Of a DNA stretch of 64,000 bases, positions 26,942-35,487 are shown in pieces (the first letter of the stretch is position 1; each line of letters opens with the position of its first letter). Made by a program: the position numbers and the translations under genes. Source of the stretch: Nocardioides panaciterrulae (GTDB lineage: Bacteria; Actinomycetota; Actinomycetes; Propionibacteriales; Nocardioidaceae); the NCBI RefSeq assembly GCF_013409645.1, contig NZ_JACCBG010000001.1, positions 248,001 to 312,000 on the forward strand, written 5' to 3'. Under the pieces are notes generated by a model. That model did not search any database and had not been told where the DNA came from. It saw only the letters and a program-made list of their open reading frames with translations.

Positions 26942-27573
26942 CGACGCTCTCCTTCAGTGATGCTCGCGGCCTCGGTGGAGGTCTCGGGTCCGGTGGTGGT
27001 CGGGGGTTCGGTGGGGAGGGTGCCGGGGCGCGGGAACGCGTGGATGACCAGCGCGACATCGGCGACCTCGTCCTCGTCCTCGTCGGCCTCCTCCCACCCG
27101 CGGACCAGGTCGAAGAGGACCGCGATCAGCTCCTCGGTGCGCCGCGGCGTGAGCCGGAGGCCGAAGTCGCTCAGCGTCGAGGCCGCGCGCCACCCCTCGG
27201 ACAGCCGGCCGCGCTCCTCCATGGCCCGCTGCAGCCAGGCGGTGTGCTCGATCGCGACGGCCTGCTGGAAGGCGTCGAGGGCCTCGCGCCCGGACTCGTC
27301 CAGGTCGTTCCGGTCGATCCGCGTGGACTCGTGCGCGGCCTTCCACCACCGGTCCCGGGCGTTGCCGCGCCCGGCGTCCTCGACCACGAAGCCGTGCTGG
27401 GCCAGCTGGCGCAGGTGGTACGACGTGGCGCCGGTGTTCAGGCCGAGCTCGCGGGCCAGCGTGGTGGCCGTGGCCGGCCCCTCCTGCCGCAGCCGGCCCA
27501 GCATCCGCAGCCGCGCGGGGTGGGTCAGCGCCTTGAGCTGGCTGGGCGTCGGGGTGATCGAGGTGAGGTCCAC
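26938..27573 (-). CDS. ArsR-family (winged helix) regulator
   Basis: A 211-aa regulator. The N-terminal winged helix (about 10-75) has KALTHPARLRMLGRLRQEG, ATTLARELGLNTGATSYHLR and HGFVVEDAGRGNARDRWW, as in ArsR/DUF-type helix-turn-helix regulators of MFS pumps. A helical middle and a Pro/Thr-rich tail follow; there are no metal-binding Cys, so it is probably not metal-responsive. GTG 27573 is the first start after an operator-like palindrome pair (27590-27619). It is co-translated with the MFS gene and is likely autoregulatory. Confidence 0.9.
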   Translation of the reverse strand: MDLTSITPTPSQLKALTHPARLRMLGRLRQEGPATATTLARELGLNTGATSYHLRQLAQHGFVVEDAGRGNARDRWWKAAHESTRIDRNDLDESGREALDAFQQAVAIEHTAWLQRAMEERGRLSEGWRAASTLSDFGLRLTPRRTEELIAVLFDLVRGWEEADEDEDEVADVALVIHAFPRPGTLPTEPPTTTGPETSTEAASITEGERR

Positions 27574-27589
27574 GCCCTCACGATAAACC

Positions 27590-27619
27590 GCAAAGAACTG
27601 TTTGCAAAGAGGTCTTTGC
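27590..27619. promoter_or_regulatory. Operator-like palindrome pair before the ArsR-MFS operon
   Basis: Two overlapping palindromes, GCAAAGAACTGTTTGC (27590-27605) and GCAAAGAGGTCTTTGC (27604-27619), lie 17-46 bp before the regulator start. The gap is strikingly AT-rich for this genome. The shared half site GCAAA fits a dimeric winged-helix regulator, most simply the adjacent ArsR-like protein. Confidence 0.6.
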
Positions 27620-27627
27620 TAACTGGT

Positions 27628-28359
27628 CTAGAGGCGTGCGGCGGCCGCCTCCGCGTGCGCCTTGATCCCCAGCAGCATCCGGCGCTCCATCAGCGCGTGC
27701 GGCAGCTCCAGCCCGAGGTAGTAGGCCAGCGCCCGCGGCTCCCGGTCCACGTGGGAGCGCGCGACCAGCCGGCACGAGCCGTCCCGGTCGGGCTGCACGA
27801 GGTAGGCGCCCCAGCCCTCGATGACCAGCGCGCGGGGCGGGTCGACCTCGGCGAGGCGGGTGGCGACCCCGGGGAACAGCGTGAGCGGGTCGCCGACGCG
27901 GGCGTCCTGCCACTCGGGGTGCACCCGGGTCGCGGTGTGCAGCCGGCAGCCGGCGAGGTTCTCCAGCCAGTCGTAGGAGTAGAACCCGGCCTTGTCCTGG
28001 CCGATCTGCACCAGCCAGCGCCACACCTCCTCGGCGGGCGCGTCGACGCGCACCGCGCGGGTGGCGACGCTCAGCGGCCGCCGGTCGGCGTCCCCTGGGT
28101 AGCGGGTCGCGCGCTCCGCCGGCGTGCTGCCCCAGTGCTGCAACCACGGCCGGACCAGGCCGGCGTAGACCCACGGCAGCGCCAGCGCCGCCGCGGTCAC
28201 GGCCCACGCCGTACGCCGGGCCGGGGCGCCGCGGGCCCGGTCCGGCCAGCGTCGTACGGCGGCCACCGGGGCGACGAGCGCGGCCGCGGCCAGCACCAGC
28301 GGGCCGCCGGAGACGACCGTGAAGGCGCGGGCCAGGGACAGCGGGCCGGGGGTGCTCAT
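27628..28359 (-). CDS. SRPBCC-domain membrane protein
   Basis: A 243-aa protein. Two N-terminal hydrophobic segments (about 12-35 and 50-70) precede an SRPBCC/polyketide-cyclase-like lipid-binding fold (about 95-240), with VDAPAEEVWRWLVQIGQDKAGFYSYDW split over two strands and LVIEGWGAYLV. The family binds hydrophobic ligands, but the ligand is unknown. A closely related layout is widespread in actinobacteria as an uncharacterised protein. It is transcribed toward the ArsR operon. Its ATG start lies 71 bp from the divergent reductase-like gene. Confidence 0.8.
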   Translation of the reverse strand: MSTPGPLSLARAFTVVSGGPLVLAAAALVAPVAAVRRWPDRARGAPARRTAWAVTAAALALPWVYAGLVRPWLQHWGSTPAERATRYPGDADRRPLSVATRAVRVDAPAEEVWRWLVQIGQDKAGFYSYDWLENLAGCRLHTATRVHPEWQDARVGDPLTLFPGVATRLAEVDPPRALVIEGWGAYLVQPDRDGSCRLVARSHVDREPRALAYYLGLELPHALMERRMLLGIKAHAEAAAARL

Positions 28360-28430
28360 GGACCGAGCCCATCGCGGTGCCGGGCGAAGCTCACAGAGTC
28401 GGACGTCCTCGGAGGGGGTAGGAGAGGGAC

Positions 28431-29411
28431 ATGAGCGAGGAGAAGCCGACCTTCATCACCGCGGGCGAGGAGTTCGACCGGGACATGACCTACATCCCGG
28501 ACCGGATCACCCACGAGGCGCGCAAGCCCGAGCACGGACCGGTCGAGGGCGAGCTGTGGCCGGTCGAGCCGGGCCGCTACCGGCTCGTCGCCGCCCCGGC
28601 CTGCCCCTGGGCCAACCGGTCGCTCATCGTGCGGGCGCTGCTCGGCCTGGAGGACGTCCTCTCGGTCGGGCTGCCGGCGCCCACGCACGGTCCGGCCAGC
28701 TGGAACTTCGACCTCGACCCCGGCGGGGTCGACCCGGTGCTCGGCATCCACGAGCTGCGCGAGGCCTACGACGCGCGGTTCCCGGACTATCCGCGAGGCA
28801 TCACCGTCCCCGCGGTGGTGGAGGTCGCGTCCGGCCACGTCGTCACCAACGACTTCCCGTGGATCACCCACGACCTGTTCTTCGAGTGGCGCGACCACCA
28901 CCGCCCCGACGCGCCCGACCTGTGGCCCGACGACCTCCGCGAGGAGATGGAGGAGGTGATGGACCGGGTCTTCACCGACGTCAACAACGGGGTCTATCGG
29001 TGCGGGTTCGCCGGCTCCCAGGCCGCCTACGAGCGCGCCTACGATCGGCTGTGGGCGGCGCTGGACTGGCTCGAGGAGCGGCTCACCGACCGGCGCTACC
29101 TGATGGGCGACCGGCTCACCGAGGCCGACGTACGCCTGTTCACGACGCTGGCCCGCTTCGACGCGGTCTACCACAGCCACTTCAAGTGCAACCGCAACAA
29201 GCTCAGCGAGATGCCGGCGCTGTGGGGCTATGCCCGGGACCTGTTCCAGACCCGCGGTTTCGGCGAGACGGTGGACTTCGAGCAGATCAAGCAGCACTAC
29301 TACGTCGTGCAGAGCGACCTCAACCCCTCCGGGATAGTCCCGAAGGGGCCGGACCCCTCGGGGTGGGCGAGCCCGCACGGCCGGGAGCGACTCGGGCCGT
29401 CCGGGGCCTAG
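28431..29411 (+). CDS. Glutathionyl-hydroquinone reductase-like GST (Xi class)
   Basis: A 326-aa Xi-class GST of the YqjG/PcpF family, normal length. The N-terminal thioredoxin fold has the catalytic Cys58 in APACPWANRSLIVRALLGLE; next comes a domain with VTNDFPWITHDL and a helical C-terminus with YLMGDRLTEADVRLF and FKCNRNKLSEMP. These enzymes reduce glutathionyl- or thiol-conjugated hydroquinones. Actinobacteria use mycothiol, so the physiological thiol is probably not glutathione. GGGTAGGAGAGGGAC provides a strong ribosome site. The gene overlaps the convergent WYL regulator by 4 bp. Confidence 0.9.
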   Translation: MSEEKPTFITAGEEFDRDMTYIPDRITHEARKPEHGPVEGELWPVEPGRYRLVAAPACPWANRSLIVRALLGLEDVLSVGLPAPTHGPASWNFDLDPGGVDPVLGIHELREAYDARFPDYPRGITVPAVVEVASGHVVTNDFPWITHDLFFEWRDHHRPDAPDLWPDDLREEMEEVMDRVFTDVNNGVYRCGFAGSQAAYERAYDRLWAALDWLEERLTDRRYLMGDRLTEADVRLFTTLARFDAVYHSHFKCNRNKLSEMPALWGYARDLFQTRGFGETVDFEQIKQHYYVVQSDLNPSGIVPKGPDPSGWASPHGRERLGPSGA

Positions 29412-30379
29412 TCCCCGGTGCCCGCCGGCGGGCCCGCGGCGCGCGCGAGGTTGCGCCCGATCCGCGCCGCCGCCCGCTGCACCTCGGGCGGGCCGAGGAT
29501 GCGGAACGACGTACGCAGCGCGCCGAGCTGGTGGGCGTACCACTCCGGGTCGTCGGTGGAGCCGACCAGCCGGGAGCGGCCGGCGTCGAGCGGCTCGACC
29601 CGGCCGAGGCTGCGGGGGACCCAGCAGCGCACGTCCTCGGCGGCCGCGTCGACGACGACCTCGACCCGGTGGGTCCAGCCGTCGGCGAGGTGGTCCTCGA
29701 CGACCCGCAGCGCGTCGAGGCCCTCGGGCGGCGCGAACGTCGCGTCGAGCGCGTCGAGCGTGAGCACCCGGTCGACCCGGAGCACCCGCTGCTCCCCGCT
29801 GTCGTGGGACCAGCAGAGGAGGTACCACCGGCCGTGGCGGGTGACCACCGCCCAGGGGTCCACCTCCAGCGCCACCTCGCGACCCGAGCCGGTGCGGTAG
29901 CCGACGCGGAGCCGCCGGGCGGCGGCGCACTCCTCGGCGAGGCGCACCGTGGTCGCGGGGTCCGGGCTGGTGGACTCGTGGGCGCGCCGGCCGGCGCGGA
30001 GCGTGCGCAGCGCGTCGGCGGGGCCAGCGACCGGCGCGGGCAGGGCCCGGACGATCTTGGCCAGCGCGCTGCCGACCGGGGTGGCGGGGTCCCCGGCCGC
30101 GTGGTCGCCCTCGAGGACCGCCATCACGAGCGCCAGCGCCTCGGTGGTCGTGAACATCAGCGGCGGCACCCGGTGGCCGCGGCCGAGGCGGTAGCCGCCG
30201 TACCGACCGCGCTCGGACTCCACCGGCACCCCGGCCGCGCGCAGCACCGCGACGTAGCGGCGGGCGGCGCGGTCGGAGACGCCCAGCCGGCGGCCCAGCC
30301 GCTCCGCGGTGATGCCCGGGCTGCCCTGCAGCAGCTCGAGGCAGACCAGCGCGCGGGCGGTCGGATTGGCCTCGTCCAT
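29408..30379 (-). CDS. HTH-WYL transcriptional regulator (YafY-like)
   Basis: A 323-aa regulator. The N-terminal DeoR-like helix-turn-helix (about 8-62) reads ALVCLELLQGSPGITAERL and RRLGVSDRAARRYVAVLR; the WYL domain (about 145-225) contains the GRWYLLCWSHDSGEQR core; a WCX extension occupies the C-terminus. WYL proteins sense nucleic acids or ligands and act as repressors or activators. ATG 30379 is preferred to the upstream start, since the family N-terminus begins there. It is divergent from the DinB protein gene across 61 bp, so that gene is a likely target. Confidence 0.9.
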   Translation of the reverse strand: MDEANPTARALVCLELLQGSPGITAERLGRRLGVSDRAARRYVAVLRAAGVPVESERGRYGGYRLGRGHRVPPLMFTTTEALALVMAVLEGDHAAGDPATPVGSALAKIVRALPAPVAGPADALRTLRAGRRAHESTSPDPATTVRLAEECAAARRLRVGYRTGSGREVALEVDPWAVVTRHGRWYLLCWSHDSGEQRVLRVDRVLTLDALDATFAPPEGLDALRVVEDHLADGWTHRVEVVVDAAAEDVRCWVPRSLGRVEPLDAGRSRLVGSTDDPEWYAHQLGALRTSFRILGPPEVQRAAARIGRNLARAAGPPAGTGD

Positions 30380-30440
30380 GGCCCCAGACTGCCACGTCAA
30401 CCGGATGCGATCCGTCCGGTTTCGGACCTACGGTCCTCAC

Positions 30441-31001
30441 ATGACCCTCATCGACACCCCGCCGTGGGAGCCTCCCGTCGCCGGCACCGAGGTCGAGCAC
30501 CTCCTCGCCGCGCTCGACCGCCAGCGCGCGACCTTCCGCTGGAAGGCCGCCGACCTCGACCCCGCCGGGCTGCGCGTCCGGGTCGGTGCCTCCGCCGTGA
30601 CCATCGGGGGCCTGCTGAAGCACCTCGCGTGGGTCGAGGCCTACTACTTCACGCTCAAGCTGTCCGGTGAGTCGCCGGGTGCGCCCTGGGAGGGCGTGGA
30701 CTGGGACGCCACGCCCGACTGGGAGTGGACCTCGGCCGCGGAGGACTCGCCCGAGGAGCTGTATGCCCTGTGGGACGGCGCCGCGGCCCGCTCCCGGGCC
30801 GACCTCGAGGCCGCCCTGGCCGCGGGTGGTCTCGACCAGCCGGTGAACCTCGGGTGGCCCGACGGGCGGCGGCCCAGCCTGCGGCGGCTGCTCTTCGACC
30901 TGGTCGAGGAGTACGGCCGGCACACCGGCCACGCCGACCTGATCCGCGAGGCCGTGGACGGCCGGACCGGCGAGGACCCGCCGCGCGACTGGCGTCCCTG
31001 A
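30441..31001 (+). CDS. DinB-family (DUF664) protein
   Basis: A 186-aa four-helix-bundle protein of the DinB/DUF664 group. It has LLAALDRQRATFRWKAADLD at the start, GGLLKHLAWVEAYYF with a metal-ligand-type His, and VEEYGRHTGHADLIREAVDG with two further His near the C-terminus. That His set matches metal-dependent DinB-fold proteins, some of which are thiol (mycothiol or bacillithiol) S-transferases. The substrate is unknown. TACGGT 6 nt before ATG suggests leaderless transcription. Confidence 0.9.
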   Translation: MTLIDTPPWEPPVAGTEVEHLLAALDRQRATFRWKAADLDPAGLRVRVGASAVTIGGLLKHLAWVEAYYFTLKLSGESPGAPWEGVDWDATPDWEWTSAAEDSPEELYALWDGAAARSRADLEAALAAGGLDQPVNLGWPDGRRPSLRRLLFDLVEEYGRHTGHADLIREAVDGRTGEDPPRDWRP

Positions 31002-31069
31002 GTCGGTCGGCCGCCGCGGCCCGGCGTACCTCCGCTCAGGTCGCGTCCGCCTCGGCCCGCCGTACCCCG

Positions 31070-31157
31070 GGGGTTGTCAGGGTGTTCTCTCGGTTGGGGG
31101 GCGTTGCAACGGCCCCCAACCGAGAGAGTCCCCGGCCAGCCGGGGATTCCCGCAGCG
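31070..31157. repeat. Complex foldback element, copy 2 (GTTGCAAC tip)
   Basis: Inner arms TCTCTCGGTTGGGGG and CCCCCAACCGAGAGA enclose CGTTGCAACG. The side hairpin CCCCGGCCAGCCGGGG and the outer CCCGCAGC match copy 1 at 25520, while the inner arm sequence is different but still paired. It lies in the gap between the DinB and SRPBCC genes, downstream of both. Confidence 0.8.
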
Positions 31158-31167
31158 CGGCGCCGGC

Positions 31168-31617
31168 TCAGGTCGCGTCCGCCTCGGCCGCGGCCTTGAG
31201 CCGCACCAGCGTCTCCTCGATGCCCCGCCGGTTGCGGTCCGGGAAGCCGGTGATCTCGATGCCCTTGGCCCAGAACCGGTTGTAGCGGGAGTAGTCGAAG
31301 GTCTCGGTCACCCGGGTGCCGCCCTCGACCGGGGTGAGCTCGTAGCGCCAGCGGTGGCCGCCGAAGTGCCGCCAGGCGATCCGCCGGTCCTCCTCGAGCT
31401 CCACGACCCGGTTCCGGATCTTGTACGGCAGCCCGAACATCTTCATGTCCATGCCGAAGGTCGCGCCCTTGGTGAGCCGCGCGGGCCCGGAGATGGTGCC
31501 CTGCAGGGTGCCGGAGCCGTCGATCCGCGGGTGCTGGCGGGGGTCGGCCAGGATCGCGAAGACGACCTCGGGCGGCGCGGCGACGATGGTGCTGGCGGAG
31601 ACCAGGCGAGTGCTCAT
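31168..31617 (-). CDS. SRPBCC family protein
   Basis: A 149-aa single-domain SRPBCC protein with the classical N-terminal STIVAAPPEVVFAILADPRQ, the central ITGFPDRNRRG and a closing amphipathic helix. The fold forms a hydrophobic cavity, as in polyketide cyclases and START-like proteins; no function can be assigned. ATG 31617 follows TAGATT by 7 nt, suggesting leaderless transcription; an upstream TTG would add three residues. It is divergent from the 2-oxoacid dehydrogenase operon across 196 bp. Confidence 0.88.
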   Translation of the reverse strand: MSTRLVSASTIVAAPPEVVFAILADPRQHPRIDGSGTLQGTISGPARLTKGATFGMDMKMFGLPYKIRNRVVELEEDRRIAWRHFGGHRWRYELTPVEGGTRVTETFDYSRYNRFWAKGIEITGFPDRNRRGIEETLVRLKAAAEADAT

Positions 31618-31813
31618 GGGGCTCAATCTAGGTGCGGTCCGGTTGCCGGGCGGCGGGGCGCGGCGGCGGATTGGCGAGCCGCGGGGAGCCCCCGGTAAGT
31701 TGTGGGCAGCCCGTTGTGGCCCCGATCACAGCGCACCACCCCCGCGCCCCCGGTCGGATCCGACGTTCGGCCTGCGGAGACCCCGCGCCGCCGACGACCA
31801 CGAAGGAGTGCAC

Positions 31814-32989
31814 GTGACCCAGCAGCCCGGAAGCCCAGGCTTCGGCCCCGACCTCGCGGAGGTCTTCGGACCCTCCCAGAGCGACGGCGGCCCCGAGCTC
31901 GTCCAGCTCCTGACCCCCGAGGGCGAGCGCGTCGAGCACCCCGACTTCCGCTTCGACTCCGGGGACGTGCCCGAGGACGAGGCGATCCGCGGCTTCTACC
32001 GCGACATGGTCCTCACCCGGCGCATCGACACCGAGGCGACCGCGCTGCAGCGCCACGGCGAGCTGGGCATCTGGGCCCAGCTGCTCGGCCAGGAGGCCGC
32101 GCAGATCGGCGCCGGCCGCGCGCTGCGCCCGCAGGACTACGTCTTCCCGACCTACCGCGAGCACGGCGTGGCCTACTGCCGCGGCGTCGACCCGCTGAAC
32201 CTGCTGGGCCTGTTCCGCGGCGTCGACCACGGCGGCTGGAACCCCAACGACAACAACTTCGGGCTCTACACGATCGTGATCGGCGCCCAGTGCCTGCACG
32301 CCACCGGCTACGCCATGGGCATGCAGCGCGACGGCGTCGTCGGCACCGGCGACCCCGACCGCGACGCCGCGGTGATCGCCCACTTCGGCGACGGCGCGTC
32401 CTCGCAGGGCGACGTCAACGAGGCGTTCATCTTCGCCGCCTCCTACAACGCGCCGGTGGTGTTCTTCTGCCAGAACAACCAGTGGGCGATCTCCGAGCCG
32501 ATCGAGCGCCAGACCCGGATCCCGCTCTACCAGCGGGCGCTGGGCTTCGGCTTCCCCGGCATCCGGGTCGACGGCAACGACGTGCTCGCGACGTACGCCG
32601 TCACCCAGGCCGCGCTGCAGCGGGCCCGCGAGGGCCAGGGCCCGACGTTCGTGGAGGCCTACACCTACCGGATGGGTGCCCACACCACCACCGACGACCC
32701 GACCCGCTACCGGCTCTCCGACGACGTGGAGCACTGGAAGCTGAAGGACCCGATCGCCCGGGTCGAGGTCTACCTCAAGCGCAACGGGCTGGCCGAGGAC
32801 GACTTCTTCGCGGCCGTCCGCACCGAGGCCGACGAGCTCGGCCACCACCTGCGCGAGGGCTGCCGGGCGCTGCCCGACCCGTCGCCGCTGAGCATGTTCG
32901 ACCACGTGTACGCCGAGATGACCGACGAGCTCGCCGCGGAGCGGGACGGCTTCGCGGCGTACCTCGAGAGCTTCGAGGGGGCCCACTGA
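31814..32989 (+). CDS. Branched-chain-type 2-oxoacid dehydrogenase E1 alpha
   Basis: A 391-aa E1-alpha. TPP-site motifs run from HFGDGASSQGDVNEAF to CQNNQWA; FPTYREHGVAYCRGVDPLNL and RMGAHTTTDDPTRYR are also characteristic. The last is typical of branched-chain oxoacid dehydrogenase and related actinobacterial enzymes. GTG 31814 follows GAAGGAG by 5 nt; another in-frame GTG lies two codons upstream. It is the first gene of a three-gene operon with E1-beta and E2. It differs clearly from the E1-alpha at 14978, so the window has two distinct complexes. Confidence 0.92.
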   Translation: MTQQPGSPGFGPDLAEVFGPSQSDGGPELVQLLTPEGERVEHPDFRFDSGDVPEDEAIRGFYRDMVLTRRIDTEATALQRHGELGIWAQLLGQEAAQIGAGRALRPQDYVFPTYREHGVAYCRGVDPLNLLGLFRGVDHGGWNPNDNNFGLYTIVIGAQCLHATGYAMGMQRDGVVGTGDPDRDAAVIAHFGDGASSQGDVNEAFIFAASYNAPVVFFCQNNQWAISEPIERQTRIPLYQRALGFGFPGIRVDGNDVLATYAVTQAALQRAREGQGPTFVEAYTYRMGAHTTTDDPTRYRLSDDVEHWKLKDPIARVEVYLKRNGLAEDDFFAAVRTEADELGHHLREGCRALPDPSPLSMFDHVYAEMTDELAAERDGFAAYLESFEGAH

Positions 32990-33978
32990 TGGCCGGCAAC
33001 GCGCAGCGGATCACGCTCGCCAAGGGCCTCAACATGGGCCTGCGGAAGGCGATGGAGGACGACCCCAAGGTCCTCATCATGGGCGAGGACGTCGGCAAGC
33101 TCGGCGGCGTCTTCCGCATCACCGACGGCCTGCAGAAGGACTTCGGCGAGGACCGGGTCATCGACAGCCCGCTCGCGGAGTCCGGCATCGTCGGCACCGC
33201 GGTCGGGCTGGCGCTGCGCGGCTACCGCCCGGTGGTCGAGATCCAGTTCGACGGCTTCGTCTACCCGGCGTACGACCAGATCGTCTGCCAGGTCGCGAAG
33301 ATGCACTTCCGCAGCCAGGGCCGCTCGAAGATGCCGATGGTGATCCGGATCCCGTTCGGCGGCGGCATCGGCGCGGTCGAGCACCACAGCGAGTCGCCGG
33401 AGGCGCAGTTCGCGCACACCCCGGGGCTGAAGGTGGTCGCGTGCTCCAACCCGGTCGACGGCTACTGGATGATCCAGCAGGCCATCGCCTGTGACGACCC
33501 GGTGATCTTCCTCGAGCCCAAGCGGCAGTACCACGCCGACAAGGCCGAGCTCGACGAGAGCGCCACCCCCGAGCCGCTGTTCAGCTCGCGGGTGATCCGG
33601 CAGGGCACCGACGCCACCGTGATCGCCTACGGGCCGATGGTGAAGATCGCGATGGCCGCCGCCGAGGCCGCGGCCACCGACGGCACCTCGCTGGAGGTCA
33701 TCGACCTGCGCACGCTCTCGCCGCTGGACATGGGCCCGGTGCTGGAGTCGGTGCGACGCACCGGCCGGGCGGTCATCGCCCACGAGGCGCACGTCAACCT
33801 CGGCATGGGTGCGGAGGTGTCGGCGCGGATCACCGAGGAGTGCTTCTACTCCCTGGAGGCCCCGGTGCTGCGCGTCGGAGGCTTCGACACGCCGTACCCC
33901 GCCTCGCGGATCGAGGAGGACTTCCTCCCCGACCTCGACCGGGTGCTCGACGCCGTCGACCGCTCGCTCGCCTTCTGA
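32989..33978 (+). CDS. Branched-chain-type 2-oxoacid dehydrogenase E1 beta
   Basis: A 329-aa E1-beta of normal length. Motifs include VLIMGEDVGKLGGVFRITDG, DSPLAESGIVGTAVGLAL, EIQFDGFVYPAYDQIV, PFGGGIGAVEHHSESPEA and VIDLRTLSPLD. EHHSES is typical of branched-chain (BkdB/PdhB) subunits. It overlaps the E1-alpha stop by one base (TGATG), so translation is coupled. Confidence 0.94.
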   Translation: MAGNAQRITLAKGLNMGLRKAMEDDPKVLIMGEDVGKLGGVFRITDGLQKDFGEDRVIDSPLAESGIVGTAVGLALRGYRPVVEIQFDGFVYPAYDQIVCQVAKMHFRSQGRSKMPMVIRIPFGGGIGAVEHHSESPEAQFAHTPGLKVVACSNPVDGYWMIQQAIACDDPVIFLEPKRQYHADKAELDESATPEPLFSSRVIRQGTDATVIAYGPMVKIAMAAAEAAATDGTSLEVIDLRTLSPLDMGPVLESVRRTGRAVIAHEAHVNLGMGAEVSARITEECFYSLEAPVLRVGGFDTPYPASRIEEDFLPDLDRVLDAVDRSLAF

Positions 33979-33993
33979 TCGGACGGGAGTCCC

Positions 33994-35481
33994 ATGCCTG
34001 AGTTCAAGCTGCCCGACGTCGGTGAGGGCCTCACCGAGGCCGAGATCGTCTCGTGGAAGGTCAAGGTCGGCGACACGATCGCGATCAACGACATCGTCGT
34101 CGAGATCGAGACCGCCAAGTCGCTGGTCGAGCTGCCGTCGCCGTACGCCGGCACGGTCACCGCCCTGCTGGTGCCCGAGGGCGAGACCGTGCCCGTCGGC
34201 ACCCCGATCATCGCGGTCGGCGACGCGGCCGAGGCGGCCGCGGCCCCTGCCGGGCCGGCGCCGGCCGTCAAGGGGCCCGACACCCACGAGCCGATCGACA
34301 CCAACGTGCCGCCGGAGGGCAACCCGACGCTGGTCGGCTACGGCCCCCGCGAGGTGGCCGCGAAGCGCCGCGCCCGCAAGGGCGCCGCCTCGCCGTCGAC
34401 CGAGGCCGGCGCCGCCACCCAGATGCAGGTCCAGGGTGCGTTCGCGCCCGGCGGCGCCCGGTCCGGGGAGGTGCAGGAGTCCGACGAGCCGGCCGTGCCG
34501 GCGACGTCGGCCCGGGTCGCCGAGCCGAGCGAGCGGGCCCACGCGCTGGTGCCGGAGCGGGCCACCTCGCCCGCCGAGAGCCGGGCGCTGGCCAAGCCGC
34601 CGGTGCGCAAGCTCGCCAAGGACCTCGGCATCGACCTCGCCACGCTCACCCCCACCGGTCCGAACGGCACCGTCACCCGGGCCGACGTGGAGCAGGCGGC
34701 GTCCGGGGCCGGGGCGGCGCCGGTGGCTCCCGCCGCGACCGGTGCGTACGCCGGCCGGGGTGGCGGCCAGCGCGAGACCCGCGAGCCGATCAAGGGCGTG
34801 CGCAAGATGATGGCGCAGGCGATGAGCCAGTCGGCCTTCACCGCCCCGCACGTCACCGAGTGGATCACCGTCGACGTCACCCGCACGATGGAGTTCGTCG
34901 AGCGGCTCAAGGCGCGCCGCGAGTTCCGCGACGTCCGCGTCTCGCCGCTGCTGGTGCTCTCCCGCGCGGTGATGCTGGCGATGAAGCGCACGCCGGAGAT
35001 CAACTCGTTCTGGGACGAGGCCGCCCAGGAGGTCGTGCACAAGCACTACGTGAACCTCGGCATCGCCGCGGCCACGCCGCGCGGGCTGGTCGTGCCGAAC
35101 GTCAAGGACGCCGACTCGCTCTCGCTGCTCGAGCTCGGCCAGGCGCTCAACCAGCTCGCCGACGTCGCCCGCCAGGGCAGGACGCAGCCGGCGGAGATGA
35201 GCGGCGGCACGTTCACGATCACCAACGTCGGCGTCTTCGGCGTCGACGCGGGCACCCCGATCATCAACCCCGGCGAGTCGGCGATCCTGTGCTTCGGCAC
35301 GGTCCGCAAGCAGCCGTGGGTGGTCACCGGCGCCGACGGCGGCGATGAGCTGGCGATCCGGCAGCTCACCACGCTCGCGCTGTCCTTCGACCACCGCCAC
35401 ATCGACGGCGAGAAGGGCTCGCGCTTCCTCGCCGACGTGGCCGGCATCCTCGAGGACCCGGCCTCCGCGCTGCTCTTCTGA
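33994..35481 (+). CDS. 2-Oxoacid dehydrogenase E2 (branched-chain type)
   Basis: A 495-aa E2. The single lipoyl domain (1-76) has Lys42 in EIETAKSLVELPSP. A long Ala/Pro linker contains an unusual basic AAKRRARKGAAS. One subunit-binding domain lies near 200-235 (PPVRKLAKDLGIDLATLTPT). The catalytic domain (about 260-495) ends with the active-site LSFDHRHIDGEKG. GACGGGAG provides the ribosome site 15 bp after E1-beta. The nearest match is BkdC, the branched-chain oxoacid E2; no E3 gene is in the operon. Confidence 0.94.
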   Translation: MPEFKLPDVGEGLTEAEIVSWKVKVGDTIAINDIVVEIETAKSLVELPSPYAGTVTALLVPEGETVPVGTPIIAVGDAAEAAAAPAGPAPAVKGPDTHEPIDTNVPPEGNPTLVGYGPREVAAKRRARKGAASPSTEAGAATQMQVQGAFAPGGARSGEVQESDEPAVPATSARVAEPSERAHALVPERATSPAESRALAKPPVRKLAKDLGIDLATLTPTGPNGTVTRADVEQAASGAGAAPVAPAATGAYAGRGGGQRETREPIKGVRKMMAQAMSQSAFTAPHVTEWITVDVTRTMEFVERLKARREFRDVRVSPLLVLSRAVMLAMKRTPEINSFWDEAAQEVVHKHYVNLGIAAATPRGLVVPNVKDADSLSLLELGQALNQLADVARQGRTQPAEMSGGTFTITNVGVFGVDAGTPIINPGESAILCFGTVRKQPWVVTGADGGDELAIRQLTTLALSFDHRHIDGEKGSRFLADVAGILEDPASALLF

Positions 35482-35487
35482 GGACCC

